From: Alkalibacterium sp046484155
GTDB lineage: Bacteria > Bacillota > Bacilli > Lactobacillales > Carnobacteriaceae_A
Direction of reading: 5' to 3'
Assembly (NCBI RefSeq): GCF_046484155.1
Contig: NZ_JAWOBT010000110.1
Location: 1-10,039 of the forward strand
DNA: 10,039 nucleotides
The notes beneath the pieces were generated by a model. The model worked only from the letters and a program-made list of their open reading frames with translations, was not told the origin of the DNA and did not search any database. Below are positions 1 through 6,565 of the stretch, one piece after another. A program made the position numbers and the translations under genes. How positions within the stretch are numbered: position 1 is the first letter of the stretch; each line of letters starts with the position of its first letter.

Positions 1-938
1 GGATGATAAACTCTCCTCAACTTTCTAACAACACGCTGTACTGGAAACGAGTGGATCGTGATCCTTTTCTAGAAGAAACAAACGAAAAGGCGACTATTTT
101 ATTGAAAACCATTGAAGTGACTGAGCGCTTTTAAAGAGAAAAGGGAATGACGCTGCCTTACTATGACGTAAGGATAGCGAGTTCATTGAACAGCGAGGAT
201 GGCCGGAAATACGGTCTAGGTTCCAGTGGGGCTATAACAGTCGCAACGATTTTAGCTTTGCTTGAATCAGTCGGGTATTCTCTAAGTGATGAGGAGATAT
301 TTAAACTAGCTGCAATTATTCACACGTCTCTACATAGCCGTGGCTCACTTGGAGACTTAGCTGCAGCCACCTATACAGGCTGGATCGCTTACTTCAGTCT
401 GGATAAAAGTTGGCTGAAGGAAAAGCTGACTGATGCGAGTCTCACTTCACTTCTCGAGTGTTCATGGCCTGAACTGAAAATCGAACGGCTCCCCTCCCCC
501 AAAAAATTAAATCTTATCGTTGGCTGGACAGGGATACCGGCTTCGACAGAAACCTTTGTCACTTCTATCGAGCAAGACCGAAAAGGAATAGACGATCAAG
601 CGTTTCTGATAGAAAGCAAAACCTGTGTGCTGGATTTAATTGACGGCTTAAAAGCAAACGACACGCAACAGATATATGAATCTATTCGTTACAACAGAGA
701 GTTGCTGCTTGATATGAGTCAAGCAAAAAACATCACCTTAGAAACGCCTCCGCTTCAAACGCTTACCCATATTGCTTTAAAATATGGTGCAGCTTCAAAA
801 ACGTCTGGTGCTGGAGGTGGAGACTGCGGAATTGCCCTGATCGATTCAAATCTCAAGAAAAGACAGATACTATCGGAATGGCGAGCAAATAAAATTGAAC
901 CTCTCTCTCTTAATGTGTATGATAAATCTAATCAATAA
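1..938 (+). pseudogene. mvaK2: Phosphomevalonate kinase, 5'-truncated by the window edge and interrupted by an in-frame stop
   Basis: Phosphomevalonate kinase (GHMP superfamily) phosphorylates mevalonate 5-phosphate to the diphosphate in the cytosolic mevalonate pathway. The frame is already open at the left edge, so the true start lies outside. It runs 43 codons to a TAA at 132-134, and the same frame then continues from ATG 147 to the stop at 936-938. Numbered from that ATG, the second part carries the GHMP ATP loop YGLGSSGA (22-29), GSLGDLA (66-72), VGWTGIPAS (125-133) and the C-terminal loop SGAGGGDCGIAL (220-231), all typical of Gram-positive PMK. The upstream part (INSPQ, YWKR, TIEVTERF) matches the region before the ATP loop in enterococcal-type PMK as I recall it. 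By that alignment the stop replaces one residue with no frameshift. The AAAAGGG before ATG 147 is only one base away, so efficient reinitiation is doubtful. A gene caller would report only 147-938 (263 aa). It could be a real nonsense mutation or a sequence error. Confidence 0.85.
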
Positions 939-943
939 AATCT

Positions 944-947
944 GGAG
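944..947 (+). promoter_or_regulatory. Ribosome binding site that sets the IPP isomerase start
   Basis: GGAG at 944-947 lies 8 bases before ATG 956, a normal spacing. An in-frame GTG at 947 overlaps this GGAG and has no ribosome binding site of its own, so the three extra residues it would add (M-C-F) are unlikely to be made. Confidence 0.7.
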
Positions 948-955
948 TGTGCTTT

Positions 956-2017
956 ATGCCGAAAACCAATAACCGTAAAAACGAACATGTCTCATTATCA
1001 GAAAAATTTTATGATCAGAATCACTCTTCGTTCAACGATATAAAATTTGTTCATCACTCTTTTCCACAATGCGATGTCTTGGATGTGGATCTTTCTGTTT
1101 CTTTAGATGATCTGCAATTCTCATCCCCTTTCTTTATCAATGCTATGTCCGGTGGGAGTGAATGGACCGGGAAGGTCAACGAAAAACTAGCTGTCATTGC
1201 CCGAGAAACAGATCTGGCAATGGCTACTGGCTCGGTCAGTGCTGCCCTTAAAGACCCTTCTCAAGCCGGATCATTTAAAATTGTTCGCCAGACGAATCCG
1301 AATGGTCTCGTTTTCGCAAACTTAGGTGCCGGACACGGTTTAGAGAACGCCAAACGCGCCGTAGATTTACTCGGTGCAGATGCGCTTCAGATTCATTTGA
1401 ACGCACCTCAGGAAATCGTTATGCCAGAAGGGGACCGTGAATTTTCAAACTGGATAGAGAATCTTCAAACTATAGTTAACGGCTTACCTTTACCCGTCAT
1501 TGTAAAAGAAGTGGGCTTTGGCATGTCTAGAGAAACAGTGGCATTGCTCGAATCTATCGGTGTTAAACTTATCGATATAAGCGGAAAAGGCGGCACCAAC
1601 TTTGCTAAAATAGAAAATTACCGCAGAAAAGACTTTAAATTGGATGATTTTGAAGAATGGGGACAATCCACAGTCGTCTCTCTTCTTGAAGCACAAGAAA
1701 GTGTCAAACTGGCTTCGATCATCGCTTCTGGAGGCATCAGACGGCCGATGGAAATCGTTAAGTCATTAGCACTCGGCGCTTCGATCAACGGGCTTTCGAG
1801 TCAAATCATGCATATGGCATTGGATGATGTGGATGACGCAATTCTGACCATTAATCATTGGAAAGAAGAAATCAAACGCATCATGACTTTACTCGGCGCA
1901 GAATCTATTGATGAGTTAAGAAAGACGGATATAATCATTTCGGGGTCTGCTGCACAGTGGTGTGAAGCTAGAAATATTGACAAATCCAGCTATGCTTTTC
2001 GCTCGGAAACTCGTTAA
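956..2017 (+). CDS. fni: Type 2 isopentenyl-diphosphate delta-isomerase (FMN-dependent)
   Basis: Interconverts isopentenyl diphosphate and dimethylallyl diphosphate using reduced FMN, the last step supplying both C5 units from the mevalonate pathway. It is a soluble TIM-barrel enzyme. Taken from ATG 956 the protein is 353 aa, the usual length. Visible family motifs are the N-terminal RKNEHVSLSEKFY (7-19), MSGGSE (64-69), the FMN/substrate segment QIHLNAPQEIVMPEGDREF (145-163) with conserved His147 and Glu158, VIVKEVGFGMS (181-191), GGTNFAKIEN (212-221), and the phosphate-binding ASGGIRRP (257-264) followed by ALGA. It follows mvaK2 by 17 bases, and this mvaK2-isomerase order is common in lactic acid bacteria, so the two are very probably cotranscribed. 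It is distinct from the metal-dependent type 1 Idi. No damage is seen in this gene, although its upstream neighbour carries a stop. Confidence 0.95.
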   Translation: MPKTNNRKNEHVSLSEKFYDQNHSSFNDIKFVHHSFPQCDVLDVDLSVSLDDLQFSSPFFINAMSGGSEWTGKVNEKLAVIARETDLAMATGSVSAALKDPSQAGSFKIVRQTNPNGLVFANLGAGHGLENAKRAVDLLGADALQIHLNAPQEIVMPEGDREFSNWIENLQTIVNGLPLPVIVKEVGFGMSRETVALLESIGVKLIDISGKGGTNFAKIENYRRKDFKLDDFEEWGQSTVVSLLEAQESVKLASIIASGGIRRPMEIVKSLALGASINGLSSQIMHMALDDVDDAILTINHWKEEIKRIMTLLGAESIDELRKTDIIISGSAAQWCEARNIDKSSYAFRSETR

Positions 2018-2053
2018 AAAATATAATCTGATTTCAACTGAAGAAGGCTGCTT

Positions 2054-2557
2054 ATGAATCGTTCAAACTTAACCCATTTACTGTTTATCTATGCGTGGAT
2101 CCCCTTATATATACTTATTCAATTGACTTGGGGATTTTTCCAGACGTCATTGGGATTCGCCTTGTTCCTCTTTTATTTTAGGGCACCCCATGATTTTTAT
2201 CATGGAAGCATCCGGACCAAGTGGTCATCGTTCAACGGGATTTCTCTCGGCTTATTTATCTTCACGCCGAATGATCGTGAAGATAAATTGCTAATACGCA
2301 CCCAAAACGATGAAAACCGTTTGAAAGAACAGTGTGACCGACTGTCGGTCCACGAATATGGACATACCTATCAGTCCATCCTTTTAGGCCCCCTATACCT
2401 TTTAGTTATCGGTATCGTTTCCTGGTCTTGGGCACGGATGGAAAGGTATAAAAATCTCAGAAAAAAATACGGTGTGCCTTATTCATTCTGCTGGACAGAA
2501 GAATGGGCCAACTCTTTAGGCGAAAGAATATTGAAAGAACCTTCTATTCATCATTAA
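2054..2557 (+). CDS. Uncharacterised small membrane protein with HEYGH (HExxH) motif
   Basis: A 167-aa protein of unknown function. Residues about 7-27 and 30-45 are strongly hydrophobic, and a third hydrophobic stretch spans about 108-125, so an inner-membrane location is likely. HEYGHTYQS (100-108) has the HExxH pattern of zinc metalloproteases and is followed directly by LGPLYLLVIG. WTEEWANSLG (147-156) near the C-terminus offers Glu149 or Glu150 as a possible third zinc ligand. I recall unassigned bacterial proteins with the same HEYGH-xxQS-xLGPLYL plus WTExWAN arrangement, but I know no proven activity. The charged middle segment (73-99) may face the cytoplasm. AGAAGG lies just upstream of ATG 2054. 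The gene follows the IPP isomerase by 36 bases and precedes a strong terminator, so it probably ends the isoprenoid operon. Whether it has anything to do with isoprenoids is open. A non-catalytic zinc-binding role is also possible. Confidence 0.75.
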   Translation: MNRSNLTHLLFIYAWIPLYILIQLTWGFFQTSLGFALFLFYFRAPHDFYHGSIRTKWSSFNGISLGLFIFTPNDREDKLLIRTQNDENRLKEQCDRLSVHEYGHTYQSILLGPLYLLVIGIVSWSWARMERYKNLRKKYGVPYSFCWTEEWANSLGERILKEPSIHH

Positions 2558-2602
2558 CGAAAAAAAGTCATGAAATTAATCATGACTTTTTTTCGTTTTT
2601 TT
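2558..2602. terminator. Bidirectional intrinsic terminator between convergent operons
   Basis: A perfect 16-bp inverted repeat (arms 2558-2573 and 2580-2595, loop AATTAA) begins right after the stop codon of the HEYGH gene. The outer part of each arm is a run of seven A or seven T, and a second run of seven T follows at 2596-2602. The inner stem GTCATGA/TCATGAC carries the pairing strength. It would end the plus-strand isoprenoid operon, and the A-run becomes a U-run for minus-strand azlD, whose stop is 34 bases away. Confidence 0.88.
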
Positions 2603-2635
2603 GTAAACAATTCATGCCACTTTAAAACTCTCTTT

Positions 2636-2956
2636 TTACAACATCCAGAACAAAGTCATTGCAAGCACACCTGTGATCATGGACCAGAGCAAACTTTTTG
2701 TTTTATAGGCTACGATCAAGACAAGCACAGATGGAATGAGTTTGATGTTACTAAGCGGCTGTAACGAAAAAGAACCTTCCCAAAAAAATATGTCCGAAGC
2801 TATTAAAGATGCAAAGATCGAAACAGGGATATATGACATCCAGCGACTGAATGACGGAGAAATCTCTTTTTTACTCAAAAGTAAGATCGGTAAAAACCTC
2901 GGAATATAAGTAACTATGGCCATTCCTAAAATCAGCAACCCTATTTGACTAGTCAT
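2636..2956 (-). CDS. azlD: AzlD family branched-chain amino-acid transport protein (small subunit)
   Basis: Small integral membrane partner of AzlC. The pair is linked to export of branched-chain amino acids and their analogues (the best-known work is azaleucine resistance in Bacillus subtilis and BrnFE in Corynebacterium). At 106 aa it has the usual family length and is almost entirely hydrophobic, with about three to four membrane segments. TYIPRFLP (16-23) near the N-terminus is the recognisable family motif. ATG at 2954-2956 overlaps the end of azlC by 8 bases, and its ribosome binding site (AGGAGTGAGG) lies inside the azlC coding end, so the two are translationally coupled. It is the last gene of this minus-strand unit and shares the terminator at 2558-2602 with the convergent operon. 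Exact substrates cannot be read from sequence. Confidence 0.9.
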   Translation of the reverse strand: MTSQIGLLILGMAIVTYIPRFLPILLLSKKEISPSFSRWMSYIPVSIFASLIASDIFFWEGSFSLQPLSNIKLIPSVLVLIVAYKTKSLLWSMITGVLAMTLFWML

Positions 2957-3650
2957 CGATCCTCACTCCTTTTTCAACGGTTCTATTTTCTATATAATAA
3001 CCGACAAAAGACGCAATGATCGTCGCTAAAACCAAAGCGATATTGTGTTTAAGCAGTATCGTAAGCAAGACGGACAGCACGACAGCGACAACCCCAGCGA
3101 TAATGTGTTCTTTTGAAACGAACTGCAGCACCATCATACATAAAAACATCGCGATCAAAGCATAATTCATGATCAGTGTGTTAATGGTGACCTGACTTCC
3201 AATAATCCCACCTAATACCGTGCTCACTACCCAGGCCGAATAGTTGAAAAGATTGGTGAACAGGGCCTCGTTCGTTGTCCAGTCATCCTTCTGAAACTTG
3301 GAGTAATTGATACCAAATGATTCATCGGATAGCGTATGACTAAAGATACTTAAATAGCTTAGCGGTTTCTTTTTGACGTATTTAGCAATGCTTGCCGACA
3401 TCAAAACGTGTCTCAAATTCAAGAAGAAGACCATCAATATGATTGAGGGAACTGTCGCACCTAAGGCTATCATACTTCCTGCTAAAAACTGAGCAGCTCC
3501 CGCATATACAAGACTACTCATGAGAAAGATAGCCAACACATTGAATCCGGCATCATATAAAACAATACCACAGGCAATTCCCAAGCCGAGATAACTTGCC
3601 ATGATCGGCATGCTCGCCTTCATTCCATTAAGGATCGATTCCTTTCTCAT
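2949..3650 (-). CDS. azlC: AzlC family branched-chain amino-acid exporter (large subunit)
   Basis: Large membrane subunit of the AzlC-AzlD exporter, 233 aa, normal for the family. Typical AzlC signatures are LVYAGAAQFLAG (47-58), FFLNLRHVLMS (75-85) and the TLSDESFGI stretch (106-114). Hydrophobic helices follow at about 137-155, 160-178, 183-200 and 204-220. The N-terminus, about 15 residues with several Lys and Arg, has no cleavable signal. AAAGGAG precedes ATG 3650. Just upstream on the minus strand are an extended -10 promoter (3694-3702) and a CodY-like dyad (3669-3683), which would fit control by branched-chain amino-acid or nutrient status, but this is inferred. The pdp gene further upstream has its own terminator, so azlCD looks like an independent two-gene unit. 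Confidence 0.92.
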   Translation of the reverse strand: MRKESILNGMKASMPIMASYLGLGIACGIVLYDAGFNVLAIFLMSSLVYAGAAQFLAGSMIALGATVPSIILMVFFLNLRHVLMSASIAKYVKKKPLSYLSIFSHTLSDESFGINYSKFQKDDWTTNEALFTNLFNYSAWVVSTVLGGIIGSQVTINTLIMNYALIAMFLCMMVLQFVSKEHIIAGVVAVVLSVLLTILLKHNIALVLATIIASFVGYYIENRTVEKGVRIDD

Positions 3651-3668
3651 CTACCTTTCTCCTTTCTG

Positions 3669-3683
3669 AATTCTTCGAAAAAG
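3669..3683. promoter_or_regulatory. Possible CodY-like operator in the azlCD leader
   Basis: AATTCTTCGAAAAAG matches the CodY consensus AATTTTCWGAAAATT at 10 of 15 positions, and its core TTCTTCGAAAAA is a near-perfect palindrome. It sits just downstream of the predicted start of azlC transcription, where bound protein would block transcription. CodY control of branched-chain amino-acid transport is known in other Gram-positives. Five mismatches make this a weak match, and the AT-rich context raises the chance of coincidence. Confidence 0.3.
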
Positions 3684-3693
3684 TTATCACATC

Positions 3694-3702
3694 AGTATAG
3701 CA
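3694..3702 (-). promoter_or_regulatory. Extended -10 promoter of azlCD
   Basis: On the minus strand TGC-TATACT forms an extended -10 element, with the -10 hexamer at 3694-3699. Transcription would start near 3687, giving a leader of about 36 bases that contains the azlC ribosome binding site. At 17-base spacing the -35 position is only TATTTT, and it falls inside the U-tract of the pdp terminator. Confidence 0.55.
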
Positions 3703-3715
3703 TACCTTTATCTGC

Positions 3716-3763
3716 AAAAATAAAAGAGAAGCGCCAGATACCGAACGTATCCAATCGCTTCTC
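3716..3763 (-). terminator. Intrinsic terminator of pdp
   Basis: Read on the minus strand, GAGAAGCG (3756-3763) pairs with CGCTTCTC (3726-3733) and is followed by TTTTATTTTT (3716-3725). Inside the large loop a second stem GATAC/GTATC closes a GTTCG loop, so the whole segment can fold as a long interrupted hairpin. It starts 27 bases after the pdp stop codon and separates pdp from azlCD. Confidence 0.8.
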
Positions 3764-3789
3764 CTTCGTATTACCTTTCAAGGTTTCTC

Positions 3790-5091
3790 TTATTGAATGA
3801 TTTCATGAATCAGTGTCGGTACTTCAGCAGACTCTGCCAGTTTAATGTTGTCTAAGATTTTAGTTATTACTTCTTCTTTGATCTCTTTATTGGAATAAAC
3901 CGTCACTAATGCTTCATTTTTTTCGACAGCATCTCCGATTTTTTTGTGCATATATATCCCTGCAGCTAAATCGATGTCACTTTCTTTTGTTTCACGACCA
4001 GCGCCCAGCATCATCGCAGCGATACCGATCTGATCGGCGACGATTTCAGAAACCTTACCGGATTCTTCAGCTAGAACATCTTGTGAATATTTGGCTTTCG
4101 GTAGAACACCTTCTGGATCATCAGCAACTGCAGCGTCGCCGCCCTGTGCATCCACAAATGTTTTGAACACGTCCAAAGCTTTGCCGTTGTGCAGGTTTGC
4201 TTCGAGTTTAGCTCTTGCCTCTTCCAGAGAAGAACCGACTCCGCCTAAATAAGCCATCTGACTACCTAAAACCAAGCAAAGTTCCGTTAAGTCTGCGGGC
4301 CCATTTCCTTTAAGCGTATCGATCGCTTCTTTCACTTCCAGGCCATTACCGATGGCATTACCCAGTGGCTGGCTCATATCGGATATAACAGCCATAGTGT
4401 TTCTACCGACAGCCTCACCAATATTCACCATTGTTTCAGCCAATTCTTTCGCTTGTTCAACGTTCTTCATAAACGCACCGGCGCCTATTTTAACATCTAA
4501 TACAATAGCATCCGCACCTGCGGCTATTTTTTTACTCATAATCGAACTTGCTATCAGTGGAATCGATTCTACTGTACCCGTGACATCACGCAAGGCATAC
4601 AGCTTTTTATCTGCGGGAGTTAAATTACCCGATTGTCCAACGACAGCCACTTTGTTTTTATTGACTAATTCGACAAATCTTTCCTGAGAAACTTCAACGT
4701 TAAATCCCGGGATGGCTTCTAATTTATCGATCGTTCCACCCGTGTGACCCAGTCCACGTCCACTCATTTTCGCAAAAGGTACGCCGACACTGGCAACTAA
4801 TGGCGCTAAAACCAGTGTCGTAGTGTCACCTACGCCCCCAGTTGAGTGTTTATCAACTTTGATTCCTTCTATGGAAGATAAATCGATTTGTTCACCCGAT
4901 TCAACAATAGCCATAGTCAAAGCACTGCGTTCCTCATTATTCATGCCATTAAAGTAAATGGCCATTGCCATCGCACTCATTTGGTAATCAGGAATAACTT
5001 CTGACGTATAGTTTGTTATCATCCATTTAATTTCATCCTCTGTTAAAGCCTGATTATGTTGTTTCTTGTCAATCAAATCGATCATTCTCAT
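3790..5091 (-). CDS. pdp: Pyrimidine-nucleoside phosphorylase
   Basis: Cleaves uridine, deoxyuridine and thymidine with phosphate to free base plus (deoxy)ribose 1-phosphate in pyrimidine salvage. It is a cytosolic homodimer of the nucleoside phosphorylase-II/anthranilate phosphoribosyltransferase fold. At 433 aa it matches the Bacillus and Geobacillus enzymes. The N-terminal alpha domain is followed by the phosphate-binding KHSTGGVGD (81-89), the family signature MSGRGLGHTGGTIDKLE (109-125), and the base-contacting residues Arg168, Ser183 and Lys187 at the positions known in Bacillus-type PyNP. The glycine-rich AGAGxE-like C-terminal domain is represented by MLGAGRETKESDIDLAAGI. The first ATG (5091) is preferred because GGAGTGA lies 7 bases upstream, although a second in-frame ATG follows two codons later. 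No other nucleoside catabolism gene is in the window, and it is transcribed alone between its promoter and terminator. Thymidine phosphorylase (DeoA) is the close alternative, and substrate range cannot be settled here. Confidence 0.95.
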   Translation of the reverse strand: MRMIDLIDKKQHNQALTEDEIKWMITNYTSEVIPDYQMSAMAMAIYFNGMNNEERSALTMAIVESGEQIDLSSIEGIKVDKHSTGGVGDTTTLVLAPLVASVGVPFAKMSGRGLGHTGGTIDKLEAIPGFNVEVSQERFVELVNKNKVAVVGQSGNLTPADKKLYALRDVTGTVESIPLIASSIMSKKIAAGADAIVLDVKIGAGAFMKNVEQAKELAETMVNIGEAVGRNTMAVISDMSQPLGNAIGNGLEVKEAIDTLKGNGPADLTELCLVLGSQMAYLGGVGSSLEEARAKLEANLHNGKALDVFKTFVDAQGGDAAVADDPEGVLPKAKYSQDVLAEESGKVSEIVADQIGIAAMMLGAGRETKESDIDLAAGIYMHKKIGDAVEKNEALVTVYSNKEIKEEVITKILDNIKLAESAEVPTLIHEIIQ

Positions 5092-5128
5092 CAGTTTTTC
5101 ACTCCAGTTCTTGTTAGTTATATAGATT

Positions 5129-5137
5129 AGTTTAGCA
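5129..5137 (-). promoter_or_regulatory. Extended -10 promoter of pdp
   Basis: Minus-strand TGC-TAAACT, with its -10 hexamer at 5129-5134, would start transcription near 5122 and leave a leader of about 30 bases before the pdp start. The -35 position is poor (CTTCTT at 17-base spacing), so recognition would rely on the extended -10. Confidence 0.45.
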
Positions 5138-5179
5138 TAAATCTTTTAAATAAGAAGGTATTTTGACTAAGAGACGATA

Positions 5180-5252
5180 AGAATCCTCCAATAATCTTCA
5201 GGATTACTATACGATTTTTTAAAAGAGTGGTAAAATTAAACATGAGGATTCT
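5180..5252. repeat. Widely spaced inverted repeat bracketing the kbl promoter
   Basis: AGAATCCTC (5180-5188) and its exact complement GAGGATTCT (5244-5252) lie with centres 64 bases apart, on either side of the predicted kbl -10. A third related half-site, AGGATT, is at 5200-5205 and forms a shorter inverted repeat with AATCCT at 5182-5187. The layout could suit a regulator binding at two sites with DNA looping, or an RNA/DNA fold. It may also be chance, and no known regulator motif was recognised. Confidence 0.35.
5228..5236 (+). promoter_or_regulatory. Probable extended -10 promoter of kbl-tdh
   Basis: TGG-TAAAAT at 5228-5236 is an extended -10 element that would start transcription near 5243, leaving a leader of about 36 bases with AAAAGGAGAG before the kbl ATG. 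The -35 position at 17-base spacing reads TATACG, which is weak, so the promoter may need an activator. Confidence 0.45.
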
Positions 5253-5278
5253 GAACACATTACAAAAGGAGAGATTTC

Positions 5279-6472
5279 ATGACTAGTCAAAAATTGAATA
5301 CCTATTTAGAAGAAAACTTGAAAGAACTCAAAGATAACGGTCTTTATAACGAAATAGATGTCCTTGAAGGTCCTAATGGCGCAGAGATCATGATCAATGG
5401 AAAAAAATTGATCAATATGTCTTCCAATAATTATCTGGGTTTTGCGAATGACGAACGCTTAAAAGCTAAGGCGATCGAAGCCACAGAGACATTCGGTGTC
5501 GGCGCTGGTGCAGTTCGTACCATCAACGGTACACAAACGATTCACGAGGAACTAGAAACTAAAATTGCCGCATTCAAGCAAACCGAAGCCGCTGTTGCTT
5601 TCCAATCCGGATTCAACTGTAACATGGGGGCTATTTCAGCTGTCATGAATAAACATGACGCTATCTTGTCAGACGAGCTCAACCACGCTTCAATTATTGA
5701 TGGGTGCCGTCTGTCAGGGGCTAAAGTTATCCGTGTGAACCACCAGGATATGGATGATCTACGCGCCAAAGCAAAAGCAGCCACAGAAAGTGGTCAATAT
5801 GAAAAAGTAATGTACATTACTGACGGTGTCTTCTCAATGGATGGCGATGTCGCTAATCTTCCAGATATTGTTAAAATTGCCGAAGAATTTGACTTGATCA
5901 CCTATGTCGACGATGCCCACGGATCAGGCGTTATGGGCAAAGGCGCTGGAACAGTCAAGCATTTTGGTTTACAAGACAAAATCGATTTCCAAATGGGAAC
6001 CTTGTCTAAAGCCGTCGGTGTCGTCGGTGGTTATGTTGCCGGCACACAAAATCTCATCGACTGGTTGAAAGTCCGTGCACGTCCTTTCTTATTCTCAACG
6101 TCACTAACACCTGGAGCTTGTGCTGCATGTATTGAAGCCATCGATATCATGTCTAGTTCTACTGAAGAAAATGAACGTCTGTGGGAAAATGGACATTACC
6201 TTAAAGAAGGACTCAAAAAATTAGGCTTTAATATCGGTAATTCAGAAACCCCGATCACCCCATGTATTCTTGGTGAAGAAAAACTGACTCAAAGTTTTTC
6301 TAAACGTCTGACTGAAGAAGGCATCTATGCTAAATCGATCGTCTTCCCTACTGTGCCTCGCGGCAAGGGTCGAGTGAGAAATATGCCTAGTGCTGCTCAC
6401 ACCAAAGATCACTTAGATCAGGTGCTGGAAACATACGAAAAAGTCGGAAAAGAATTAAACGTCATCAGCTAA
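5279..6472 (+). CDS. kbl: Glycine C-acetyltransferase (2-amino-3-ketobutyrate CoA ligase)
   Basis: PLP-dependent enzyme of the alpha-oxoamine synthase family that cleaves 2-amino-3-oxobutyrate with CoA to glycine and acetyl-CoA, the second step of threonine catabolism. The protein is 397 aa, the normal length. Seen in order are SSNNYLGF (48-55), VGAGAVRTINGT (74-85), DELNHASIIDG (132-142) with the cofactor-stacking His136, ITDGVFSMDGD (180-190), VDDAHGSGVMG (210-220) with Asp211 and His214, and MGTLSKAVGVVGGY (239-252), in which Lys244 is the PLP-binding lysine. The start is fixed by AAAAGGAGAG five bases before ATG 5279. A dehydrogenase supplying its substrate, tdh, follows 93 bases downstream, which separates it from the closely related 8-amino-7-oxononanoate synthase (BioF) and 5-aminolevulinate synthase. 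A hairpin in that gap may reduce expression of tdh relative to kbl. Confidence 0.95.
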   Translation: MTSQKLNTYLEENLKELKDNGLYNEIDVLEGPNGAEIMINGKKLINMSSNNYLGFANDERLKAKAIEATETFGVGAGAVRTINGTQTIHEELETKIAAFKQTEAAVAFQSGFNCNMGAISAVMNKHDAILSDELNHASIIDGCRLSGAKVIRVNHQDMDDLRAKAKAATESGQYEKVMYITDGVFSMDGDVANLPDIVKIAEEFDLITYVDDAHGSGVMGKGAGTVKHFGLQDKIDFQMGTLSKAVGVVGGYVAGTQNLIDWLKVRARPFLFSTSLTPGACAACIEAIDIMSSSTEENERLWENGHYLKEGLKKLGFNIGNSETPITPCILGEEKLTQSFSKRLTEEGIYAKSIVFPTVPRGKGRVRNMPSAAHTKDHLDQVLETYEKVGKELNVIS

Positions 6473-6482
6473 CTAAACAACA

Positions 6483-6536
6483 AAGAGTGAAAGAGAAATG
6501 AACACACTTGTTCTTTCTCTTTCTTCTCTTATTTTT
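6483..6536 (+). terminator. Hairpin between kbl and tdh, possible partial terminator
   Basis: Purine-rich and pyrimidine-rich arms (6483-6503 and 6510-6530) pair as AAGAG, then GAAAGAGAAA with TTTCTCTTTC, then GAAC with GTTC, with small bulges and a six-base loop. ATTTTT follows at 6531-6536. The stem is A/U-rich and the U-run short, so readthrough into tdh is likely. It may alternatively protect or mark the kbl mRNA end. Confidence 0.5.
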
Positions 6537-6565
6537 AAAAATTTGAAACTGTCGGAGGATTTTTT

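Noticed and set aside
947..955. GTG 947 as the start of the IPP isomerase
   Set aside because: It overlaps the GGAG that serves ATG 956 and has no ribosome binding site of its own; family members begin close to the ATG-encoded residue.
2570..2764. Plus-strand open frame running through the terminator and the end of azlD
   Set aside because: It begins inside the hairpin, lacks a ribosome binding site and overlaps azlD; its translation shows no recognisable features.
3909..4687. Open frames on the plus strand opposite pdp (3909-4166 and 4352-4687)
   Set aside because: They are antisense to a clearly conserved enzyme and have no family motifs or convincing ribosome binding sites.
5163..5168. 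TTGACT as the -35 of the kbl promoter
   Set aside because: No -10-like hexamer occurs 16-18 bases downstream, and it would give a leader inconsistent with the better extended -10 at 5228-5236.
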